DNA from: Oscillospiraceae bacterium
GTDB taxonomy: Bacteria; Bacillota; Clostridia; Oscillospirales; Ruminococcaceae
Direction: 5' to 3'
Assembly (NCBI GenBank): GCA_009784765.1
Contig: WQXP01000019.1
Location: 1 to 11,305 of the forward strand
Length of the DNA: 11,305 nucleotides
The notes beneath the pieces were generated by a model. The model ran no database searches and was not told where the DNA came from. It saw only the letters and a list, made by a program, of their open reading frames with translations. Positions 5,668-11,305 of this stretch are shown here, in pieces. How positions within the stretch are numbered: position 1 is the stretch's first letter; each line of letters starts with the position of its first letter. The translations under genes were made by a program, and so were the position numbers.

Positions 5668-6687
5668 CTACCTGTATTTGTATAATGATACCTGTTCGAA
5701 CCCGTCTAAGAGCGTGTCGGCGCAATCGAAAGCTTTTGCAAGCCCGAGAGCGACGCATTCAAGAGGATTTGCGGCTAACTCACAAGGCGCGTGAGTATGA
5801 AAAGCAATCAGCTTGTCAAGCCCGCCGAGCATCGCGCCTCCCCCCGTCAGAAGAATCCCGCTTTGCAGAATATCACCGACTAATTCCGGCGGCGCAGTTT
5901 CGAGAACGCCCTTCACACAAGCGACAACTTCCATAGCACAAGGATACAGTGCCTCATATAAATCCACTTGGCTGATTTCTAAAGCTTGGGGCAACCGAAG
6001 CACAAGGTTCTGCCCCTTAATGACTGCGGTGGTCTGCTTATTCGGTTCGAAAACATTCCCGATTTGCCGCTTGACTTCATCAGCGGTTTTTTCGCCGATG
6101 AGCAGCTTATACTTGTTCGAAAAGTGCCGAATAATCGCACCGTTGAACTTGTTCCCTGCCATCTTGAGGGAAGATTCGCTCACAATCCCGTTGAATGACA
6201 CAATGGCGACATCTGTCGTGCCTCCGCCAATGTCTACGACCATTTTCCCGAAAGGCTGAGTAATATCAACCCCCGCTCCGAGAAGCGCGGCAATGGGCTC
6301 TTTGATAATAAAAACTTTTCTTGCCCCCGCTTTAAGTGCCGCTTCAATAACAGCGCGATTCTCCACATCAGTAATCGCGGAGGGGACGCAAATGATAATC
6401 TGCGGCTTAACCATGAGGTTGCGGCTGGCTTTCTGCACAAACTCCCGAACAAGGAGCATAGTCATATCATGGTCGGAGATTACGCCGTCTTTAAGGGGCT
6501 TAACCGCGAGAATATGCTCAGGTGTCCGCCCGAGCATTTTATATGCCTCATGCCCGACAGCAATGACTTCGCCTTTCTTCTTGTTATACGCAATCACCGA
6601 AGGTTCATCTATAATCAGCTTTTCGCCGAGAGTAATAATCACGTTCGCCGTGCCGAGGTCTATTCCGATGTCGTTTGATGATGCCAT
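5668..6687 (-). CDS. mreB: MreB/Mbl-family bacterial actin (rod shape-determining protein)
   Basis: This 339-aa actin-fold ATPase should polymerise under the membrane and guide the peptidoglycan elongation machinery. The motifs are phosphate-1 GIDLGTAN (8-15), KEPIAALLG (129-137), phosphate-2 VDIGGGTTDVAIV (151-163) and adenosine-binding LLTGGGAMLGGLD (279-291). The length matches MreB, Mbl and MreBH, which I cannot separate from sequence alone. mreC and mreD are not adjacent, so this may be an extra paralogue rather than the main mreBCD copy. The ATG at 6685-6687 has AAAGGA about 9 nt upstream, placed inside the end of cca. The gap to cca is 3 nt and to malQ 8 nt. Confidence 0.95.
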   Translation of the reverse strand: MASSNDIGIDLGTANVIITLGEKLIIDEPSVIAYNKKKGEVIAVGHEAYKMLGRTPEHILAVKPLKDGVISDHDMTMLLVREFVQKASRNLMVKPQIIICVPSAITDVENRAVIEAALKAGARKVFIIKEPIAALLGAGVDITQPFGKMVVDIGGGTTDVAIVSFNGIVSESSLKMAGNKFNGAIIRHFSNKYKLLIGEKTADEVKRQIGNVFEPNKQTTAVIKGQNLVLRLPQALEISQVDLYEALYPCAMEVVACVKGVLETAPPELVGDILQSGILLTGGGAMLGGLDKLIAFHTHAPCELAANPLECVALGLAKAFDCADTLLDGFEQVSLYKYR

Positions 6688-6690
6688 GTA

Positions 6691-7914
6691 TTATTTCCTT
6701 TCGCTTCCTCTCTCGTTTCTGCGCGGCAGTCGCTTCACGAAAGCCGGAGTCAGCAATCCGCGATTCTTGAGGTATTCTCTCATGCTCTCAACAGTATTGT
6801 CGCATTCACCGCGAATATGCGCCTGTAAAAGAAGCTCGAGTCGTTCGCCGATTATGCCGCCCTTAAAGCCGAGTTTCACCAACACCTCCCCCTTGAACTC
6901 CATCTTGCGCAGAGTGAAGCACTCATCTTTGTCGATTACATCAAGGGCGATTTGCGCGGCTTCATATGAGCCTTCGCGAATGTTGGCTATACGGAAGAAA
7001 GTTTCCTCACCATAACGCGACAACATCTGCTTAACCACGATTCTGTCCGCTTCAATGGGGGGCAAGCCGTAGTTGCTAATCAGCGGGGCAGTGAACTTAC
7101 AAGTCGCGTTACTGTATTTGAGCCGCTTGAGGGTATTACACGCTTTGTTCTTGCCTAAATGCGCGAAGAGGAGTGCAAGCCGCGTGATTCTGTCGGCAGG
7201 GGCATTATTGAGCCTGTGCAAATCCGCATCGGCGATATTCGGGACAAACTCCGCGAATATATCGCGATACTCGCTGATTAAATCGCCCACCCCGAACCCG
7301 CAAATCAACTTGCTGAGTTCTGCCATCACACGCTCCCGCGAGACATTCTTGAGCAAAGCCCGTTGTTTACGCGCCGCTAACGCCGTTTCGCTCTCAATCG
7401 TGAAGCCGTAGACAGCCGCAAAGCGTAAAGCGCGGAGTATTCTCAGGGAATCTTCCGTAAAACGCTCTGTCGGAACGCCTACAGCGCGGATTATGCCGCC
7501 GCGCAAGTCTTCCTGTCCGCCGAAATGGTCGATTACACCCGCCTTGTCCGAGTATGCCAGCGCATTCACGGTGAAATCACGGCGGCAGAGGTCGTCGCGC
7601 AATTGGCTTGAGAATGTAACACTGTCGGGTCTGCGTCCGTCGGAATACTCGCCGTCTGCTCTGTAAGTGGTAATTTCATAAGGAATACCGCCCATAACCA
7701 CAGTGAGCGTTCCGTATTTCTCCCCCGTCGCGATTATTCTCTCCCCTGCGAAGACTTCTTTCATCTGCGCGGGAACAGCGTCAGTCGCTATGTCATAATC
7801 ATAAGGAGTCAGCCCGAGGAGCAAATCGCGGACACAACCGCCGACTGCATAGGCTTCAAACCCCGCGTCCTCAAGCATTTGTATGATTATTTGTACGTTA
7901 TCAGGCAAAGTCAT
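6691..7914 (-). CDS. cca: tRNA nucleotidyltransferase (CCA-adding enzyme or poly(A) polymerase family)
   Basis: This 407-aa class II nucleotidyltransferase should add or repair the 3' CCA end of tRNAs. The nucleotide-binding GGCVRDLLLG (25-34), the metal-binding D39-x-D41 in YDYDIAT, RRDFTVNALAY (111-121) and RFTEDSLRILRALRFAAVYGF (151-171) are all in order. No HD phosphohydrolase motif is seen in the C-terminal half. A poly(A) polymerase or a split A-adding/CC-adding role cannot be excluded. The ATG at 7912-7914 lies inside the end of mtaD (14-nt overlap), preceded by a modest AGAGAG Shine-Dalgarno site. The Arg-rich C-terminus (RLPRRNERGSERK) would suit RNA binding. Sharing an operon with proS gives a tRNA theme. 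Confidence 0.93.
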   Translation of the reverse strand: MTLPDNVQIIIQMLEDAGFEAYAVGGCVRDLLLGLTPYDYDIATDAVPAQMKEVFAGERIIATGEKYGTLTVVMGGIPYEITTYRADGEYSDGRRPDSVTFSSQLRDDLCRRDFTVNALAYSDKAGVIDHFGGQEDLRGGIIRAVGVPTERFTEDSLRILRALRFAAVYGFTIESETALAARKQRALLKNVSRERVMAELSKLICGFGVGDLISEYRDIFAEFVPNIADADLHRLNNAPADRITRLALLFAHLGKNKACNTLKRLKYSNATCKFTAPLISNYGLPPIEADRIVVKQMLSRYGEETFFRIANIREGSYEAAQIALDVIDKDECFTLRKMEFKGEVLVKLGFKGGIIGERLELLLQAHIRGECDNTVESMREYLKNRGLLTPAFVKRLPRRNERGSERK

Positions 7915-9181
7915 TCATTAAACTCTCTGCTTTCTCTATGATGTTCTCTGCGCTTTCGCCGCCCGGAAGCAAGAACTCGCCGTCCTTATAGCGGATTTTC
8001 CCCGCGACCATAGTCATCTTAACACAGCTCGTGTCCCCCGAGTAGACGATATTCTTGACAATGTTGTTGAACGGCCGCATACTCGGGCGGTTGAGGTCAA
8101 TCAGGACTATGTCAGCTTTCTTGCCGACTTCAAGGCAGTCGCAATCGGGCAGCCCCATAGGCTCCGCAGAACCAGCAGTCGCCCACTCAAGCGCGTTCAA
8201 AGCAGGGCAAGCCGCCGCGTCATTGCACGAATGCTTCTGTAACGTGCAAGCAAGGTGCATTTCGCGGAACATTGACAGCGCGTTGTTACTCGCAGGGCCG
8301 TCAGTCCCGAGTGCTATATTAACGCCTTGTTTCTTCATTTTGCACAGCGGGGCGATTCCCGATGCTAATTTCAGGTTAGAACCGGGGTTGCTGACAACCC
8401 AAACATGATTACGTGCCAATGCGTTTATGTCCATGTCTGTAACATGAACGGCGTGGAACACTCCGCCGCCGTGGTTCCACAGCCCGAGTTCCTCAAACAA
8501 CGCCGAGGGTGTCTTGCCGTGGCGTTCAACACATTCGGCGTGTTCCCGCGCAGTCTCGGACATATGCGTGAATACAGGTGCTTTGTACGACTGCGCCATT
8601 TCGGCGATTGCTTTCATGTTCTCGATTGAGTTTGTGTACTCGGCGTGGAAACCAAGCTGATAGTTCACGAGTTCGTGGCTGTTTCGATACTTTTCGTAAA
8701 AATCCCGCATAAGCGTGGGAGTAGTCCCGAAATTGTTCGCCGAACCGCACATGATAATGCGGAATCCCATGTCTTTCGCTGCGCTCGCCACCGATTCAGG
8801 CTCGAAGTACATATCGAACGCCGCAGTCGTCCCCCCCGCGAGATACTCTAAAATCGCGAGTTTCGTGAAAGCGTAGATGTGTTCAGCGTTCAGCTTGGCT
8901 TCTTGCGGAAATACCTGTTCAAAGAGCCATTCTTGCAGCGGCAGGTCATCAGCGCGAGAGCGCAGAAAAGTCATCGCCGAATGAGTATGCGCGTTCTTGA
9001 ATGAGGGTATGAGCAGATTGCCGCCGCAGTCGATGTCCGTTTCGAAAGTCGCGTCGCAGTCTTTCTTACAGAAGTGCTCACAGATTTTCGTGATTACGCC
9101 GTTTTCAATAAGCATTGCACCGTTCGGGGTAATGCTCATGTCTTTGTTTAAGATTTTAGCGTTGTAGAGTCTTGTTGTCAT
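7901..9181 (-). CDS. mtaD: Amidohydrolase, 5'-methylthioadenosine/S-adenosylhomocysteine deaminase type
   Basis: This 426-aa metal-dependent amidohydrolase of the TRZ/ATZ/MtaD group probably deaminates S-adenosylhomocysteine, methylthioadenosine or 5'-deoxyadenosine in the methyl-cycle salvage route. The metal and catalytic residues are H65-x-H67 (KNAHTHSAMTFLR), H179 (GFHAEYT), H206 with E209 (THMSE), H246 (HAVHVTD) and D294 (LGTDGPASNN). ADDLPLQEWL (77-86) is typical of MtaD. Substrate preference in this family is broad, so the exact substrate is inference. The ATG at 9179-9181 is chosen because it gives the normal MTTRLYNAKIL start and has AAGGAAGGAAGG 7 nt upstream. The TTG at 9203-9205 lies in a repeat and would add eight unlikely residues. 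It follows proS after 66 nt and overlaps cca by 14 nt. Confidence 0.92.
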   Translation of the reverse strand: MTTRLYNAKILNKDMSITPNGAMLIENGVITKICEHFCKKDCDATFETDIDCGGNLLIPSFKNAHTHSAMTFLRSRADDLPLQEWLFEQVFPQEAKLNAEHIYAFTKLAILEYLAGGTTAAFDMYFEPESVASAAKDMGFRIIMCGSANNFGTTPTLMRDFYEKYRNSHELVNYQLGFHAEYTNSIENMKAIAEMAQSYKAPVFTHMSETAREHAECVERHGKTPSALFEELGLWNHGGGVFHAVHVTDMDINALARNHVWVVSNPGSNLKLASGIAPLCKMKKQGVNIALGTDGPASNNALSMFREMHLACTLQKHSCNDAAACPALNALEWATAGSAEPMGLPDCDCLEVGKKADIVLIDLNRPSMRPFNNIVKNIVYSGDTSCVKMTMVAGKIRYKDGEFLLPGGESAENIIEKAESLMNDFA

Positions 9182-9182
9182 C

Positions 9183-9261
9183 AGTACGCCTTCCTTCCTT
9201 GGCAAGCAACCCTCCGGACGGGCAAAGCCCGCCCTGCGGGATTGCTCTTAGTACGCCTTCC
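9183..9261. repeat. 12-bp exact direct repeats flanking palindromic repeat copy 2
   Basis: AGTACGCCTTCC occurs at 9183-9194 and again at 9250-9261, a period of 67 bp. The left copy (plus coordinates) sits just before the mtaD ATG; the right copy encodes the last residues of ProS. Between them lie 55 bp including the 49-bp palindrome. The match is exactly 12 bp and ends at both sides. It looks like a target-site duplication around an inserted element, though slippage duplication is possible. Confidence 0.7.
9201..9249 (-). repeat. 49-bp palindromic repeat, copy 2
   Basis: Read on the minus strand, in the direction of operon transcription, this aligns without gaps to 2459-2507 (41/49 identical). 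The inner stem and loop are unchanged. In the outer stem a T-A pair becomes C-G, a G-C pair becomes C-G and a C-G pair becomes a T-G wobble, so the fold is kept. It forms a hairpin in the proS-mtaD mRNA, starting at the proS stop codon and ending about 3 nt before the mtaD Shine-Dalgarno run. No T run follows, so termination is not expected; effects on mRNA processing or stability are possible. Confidence 0.82.
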
Positions 9262-10699
9262 CCCAATATAACATTATACTCGCGGGTTCGCCGCAACATA
9301 CGCATTTGTCGCTGATTTGCTCCTGCTCGAAAGGAATACAGCGCGAGCCTACTCCCGTAGTCGCCTTGACTTGTGTCTCACAGGCTTCAGAGCTGCACCA
9401 CATAGCTTTCACGAAGCCGTCGCCGTTTTCGCTGATTGCCAAGCTGATGTCGTCCATAGTCCTGCAAGTATAAGTCCGCGATTCGATATTCGCGGCGACT
9501 TTGTCGAACAGCCCCCGGGCTAATTGCGCCAAAAGCTCACTTGTGGAAGCCTCTAACGAGTCAAGAGCCACAAAGGCTTTTTCACGAGTGTCGCGACGAA
9601 CTATTACACACTGATTAGCCTCAATGTCTTTCGGCCCGATTTCTAAGCGCAGAGGAACGCCCTTCATTTCGTATTCGGCGAACTTCCATCCCGCTGAATT
9701 GTCCGAGTCGTCTAACTTCGCTCTGAATCCCGCAGTTTTAAGCCGCCCGAGAAGCTCATTCGCTTTGTCGAGTACGCCCTCTTTATGCTGCGCCACAGGA
9801 ATAATCACAATCTGCACAGGCGCGACTGCAGGGGGCAGAACTAATCCCGAGTCATCGCCGTGTGCCATAATAATCCCGCCGATTAGCCTTGTACTCACTC
9901 CCCATGAAGTCTGGTGCGGGTGTTTGATTGTGTTGTCTTTGTCGGTGAAAGTAATGTCGAAAGCTTTCGCGAAGCCGTCGCCGAAGTAATGAGAAGTCCC
10001 CGCTTGCAGAGCTTGCCCGTCGTGCATGAGTGCCTCTATGCAATAGGTTGACACTGCCCCCGCAAACTTGTCAGATTCGGTTTTCTTGCCCTTAATTACA
10101 GGCATATTCAAGTCCTCGGCGCAGAAGTCTGCATAGACGTTCAGCATTTGCTCTGTCTCTGCGACTGCTTCCTCGGCAGTCGCGTGAATGGTATGACCTT
10201 CCTGCCACAAGAACTCTCGGGAACGCAAGAAAGGACGAGTAGTCTTTTCCCAGCGGACTACCGAACACCACTGATTGTAGAGTTTCGGCAAATCGCGGTA
10301 GGATTTCACCACGTTTGAGTAATGCTCACAGAACAGGCACTCCGACGTCGGGCGAACGCACATACGCTCTGCCAGCGGCTCAGAGCCGCCGTGAGTCACC
10401 CACGCGACTTCCGGGGCGAACCCGGCGACGTGGTCTTTCTCCTTGTCGAGTAGGCTTTCGGGAATAAACATAGGCATATAGACGTTTTCATGCCCCGTAT
10501 CTTTGAAGCGGCGGTCTAAAAGCCGCTGAATATTCTCCCAGATTGCATAGCCGTAAGGGCGGATTACAAGACAGCCCTTAACGCTTGAGTATTCGATTAG
10601 TTCTGCTTTTTTGACTATGTCCGTGTACCACTTCGCGAAGTCGGTGTCACGAGAGGTGATTTCCGATACGAGCTTTTTGTTATTGTTGTTGTTTGCCAT
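9248..10699 (-). CDS. proS: Prolyl-tRNA synthetase, archaeal/eukaryotic type (ProS type 3)
   Basis: This 483-aa class II aminoacyl-tRNA synthetase charges tRNA-Pro. It contains RPTSE (116-120), motif 2 around [16 protein letters not shown] (157-172), the proline-pocket [17 protein letters not shown] (231-247) and motif 3 [21 protein letters not shown] (265-285). An anticodon-binding domain follows from about 293. The C-terminal zinc domain has C435, C440, C466 and C469 as likely ligands, and the protein ends YWGKAY. The absence of the long inserted editing domain and the presence of the zinc tail identify the archaeal-like form, which is common in clostridia. The ATG at 10697-10699 has AAGGAGATGA upstream at rather long spacing. 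It is the first gene of the five-gene operon, with its own promoter at 10744-10772. The last codons lie in the 12-bp direct repeat. Confidence 0.96.
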   Translation of the reverse strand: MANNNNNKKLVSEITSRDTDFAKWYTDIVKKAELIEYSSVKGCLVIRPYGYAIWENIQRLLDRRFKDTGHENVYMPMFIPESLLDKEKDHVAGFAPEVAWVTHGGSEPLAERMCVRPTSECLFCEHYSNVVKSYRDLPKLYNQWCSVVRWEKTTRPFLRSREFLWQEGHTIHATAEEAVAETEQMLNVYADFCAEDLNMPVIKGKKTESDKFAGAVSTYCIEALMHDGQALQAGTSHYFGDGFAKAFDITFTDKDNTIKHPHQTSWGVSTRLIGGIIMAHGDDSGLVLPPAVAPVQIVIIPVAQHKEGVLDKANELLGRLKTAGFRAKLDDSDNSAGWKFAEYEMKGVPLRLEIGPKDIEANQCVIVRRDTREKAFVALDSLEASTSELLAQLARGLFDKVAANIESRTYTCRTMDDISLAISENGDGFVKAMWCSSEACETQVKATTGVGSRCIPFEQEQISDKCVCCGEPASIMLYWGKAY

Positions 10700-10743
10700 G
10701 ATTTTTAAGTCATCTCCTTAGAAAATTTTAGTTCCTTTTCACT

Positions 10744-10772
10744 ATTATACAACATTTAATAAAAAATTTCAA
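10744..10772 (-). promoter_or_regulatory. Sigma-A promoter of the proS-mtaD-cca-mreB-malQ operon
   Basis: On the minus strand, TTGAAA (10767-10772), 17 bp, TATAAT (10744-10749). The expected start is near 10737, giving a leader of about 38 nt. No other promoter was noticed between the operon genes, and the junctions are tight, so this probably drives all five. Confidence 0.8.
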
Positions 10773-10791
10773 GCTTTTTTTATTAAAGGGG

Positions 10792-10820
10792 TTTAATTTT
10801 TTCAAAAAATGTGCTATAAT
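10792..10820 (+). promoter_or_regulatory. Rightward promoter of the TTG-start gene
   Basis: A perfect TATAAT (10815-10820) preceded by TGC (extended -10) lies 17 bp downstream of a weak -35, TTTAAT (10792-10797). The bases around the -10 (GTGcTATAATAG) closely match P1 (GTGtTATAATAG). The expected start is near 10827. The promoter is divergent from proS, with 19 bp between the two -35 boxes. Confidence 0.65.
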
Positions 10821-10862
10821 AGAAAACAGTGTTCAAAAATAATTCAATCGAGGTGATATACT

Positions 10863-11305
10863 TTGGCTTTCGAATCCTTACCCGGCGTGAAAATAAGAGA
10901 CCCTGAGGCTAAACGGATTTATATCATTGCTGACTTTTTTTCCGTCTATGACAGCTACACAAGTTCGATTACTGCTGATGAAGATGAGCATTCTCTGCCG
11001 GAGATTTATAACTGGTCAGACTTCAGCTCTGTCTCTGAAACGCGAAATTCCTTCATCTTCAGAATCACCGCCGACAAAGATAAACGAACAGGGGCAATAA
11101 CCGGGGAAGCGAAAGAGTTCGTAATCCCCGCGAAATTAGTGTCGGACCCTGCGGTTTGGCTTCGCTTACGTGCGATTGTCGAAGGCGCGATTGCCGCGAA
11201 CCCTGATGTTGATTACAGCTACGGGCATCGAATCCTCCCGCCGAAGACGCTGTGTTCAGGGTGCGATGTTTCGAATGAGGCGTACATTGCTACTGCCATT
11301 TATGA
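10863..11305 (+). CDS. Unrecognised protein, N-terminal 147 residues (partial, TTG start)
   Basis: An open frame runs from the TTG at 10863-10865 to the right edge without a stop. GAGGTG lies 7 nt upstream of the TTG, and an in-frame TGA at 10854-10856 excludes a longer start. No ATG occurs in frame over the visible part; a GTG at codon 9 lacks its own ribosome site. The protein begins (M)AFESLPGVKIRDPEAKRIYI and is rich in acidic and aromatic residues, with a CSGC pair (131-134) that could bind metal. No signal peptide, membrane helix or familiar domain is visible. Codon use and composition look like the neighbours, so it is probably a native gene. No function is proposed. Confidence 0.8.
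   Translation, partial: MAFESLPGVKIRDPEAKRIYIIADFFSVYDSYTSSITADEDEHSLPEIYNWSDFSSVSETRNSFIFRITADKDKRTGAITGEAKEFVIPAKLVSDPAVWLRLRAIVEGAIAANPDVDYSYGHRILPPKTLCSGCDVSNEAYIATAIY

Noticed and set aside
5660..5758. Longer malQ start at 5758
   Set aside because: The added residues are an Arg-rich out-of-frame reading of the mreB-like gene; the GH77 N-terminus begins at 5659 with a good ribosome site.
6293..7015. 240-codon plus-strand open frame across mreB and cca
   Set aside because: It spans the junction of two certain minus-strand genes; its Ser/Arg-rich composition is that of an antisense shadow.
9182..9205. Longer mtaD start (TTG at 9203-9205)
   Set aside because: It lies in the palindromic repeat. 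The ATG at 9181 has an excellent Shine-Dalgarno run and gives the family's usual N-terminus.
10758..10784. AT-only inverted repeat (AATAAAAAA/TTTTTTATT) between the divergent promoters
   Set aside because: Low-complexity A/T runs readily form such matches; it overlaps the proS promoter and gives no specific operator signal.
1..11305. tRNA/rRNA genes, CRISPR arrays, IS transposases, prophage or defence genes
   Set aside because: No cloverleaf, regularly spaced repeat array, transposase or phage motif was seen on either strand.

Overview
The window looks like a chromosomal segment of a low-to-mid GC Firmicute, most probably a gut-type clostridium (Oscillospiraceae/Ruminococcaceae-like). This is inferred from several things. 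The prolyl-tRNA synthetase is the archaeal/eukaryotic-type form with a zinc-binding tail that many clostridia carry. There is a TatD-associated type of radical SAM protein. The AT-rich intergenic DNA holds textbook sigma-A promoters, the Shine-Dalgarno sites are strong, and small GC-rich palindromic repeats lie between genes. No phage, plasmid, IS transposase, CRISPR or RNA gene was seen.

Layout. (1) 1-129, minus: the start of an Ala/Pro/Lys-rich protein that runs out of the window, with its own promoter at 184-212. (2) 314-2301, minus: citrate synthase (gltA) followed, with a 4-nt ATGA overlap, by a small radical SAM protein whose stop codon lies in a short repeat (262-316). (3) 2302-2567: a dense divergent regulatory region. 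It holds a gltA promoter, an 18-bp perfect palindrome over the -35 box of a first rightward promoter, a 49-bp hairpin repeat, and a second consensus rightward promoter whose -35 box is formed by the end of that repeat. (4) 2568-4113, plus: an unrecognised 233-aa protein and a membrane-anchored calcineurin-like phosphoesterase 4 nt downstream. (5) 4115-10699, minus: a tight five-gene operon read from the promoter at 10744-10772, in the order proS, MTA/SAH deaminase (mtaD), cca, mreB-like, malQ. It ends 1 bp from the convergent phosphoesterase gene. (6) 10863-11305, plus: the beginning of an unrecognised protein with a TTG start, divergent from proS.

How the genes relate. The long operon is mainly housekeeping: tRNA charging and tRNA 3'-end maturation (proS, cca), nucleoside and methyl-cycle by-product salvage (mtaD), cell shape (mreB-like) and maltodextrin metabolism (malQ). 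gltA feeds 2-oxoglutarate/glutamate synthesis. Most junctions are overlaps or gaps below 10 nt. The exception is proS-mtaD, where a hairpin element sits between two exact 12-bp direct repeats. Deleting one repeat unit in silico restores a TGATG stop/start overlap, which points to a recent insertion.

The most interesting signals are non-coding. Two copies of the same 49-bp palindrome (2459-2507 and, inverted, 9201-9249) are 41/49 identical, and their differences include two compensatory base-pair changes. One copy carries the apparent target duplication and the other builds a promoter. All six proposed promoters have a 17-bp spacer. No new defence or biosynthetic system is evident; the two unrecognised proteins are the only coding candidates for novelty.
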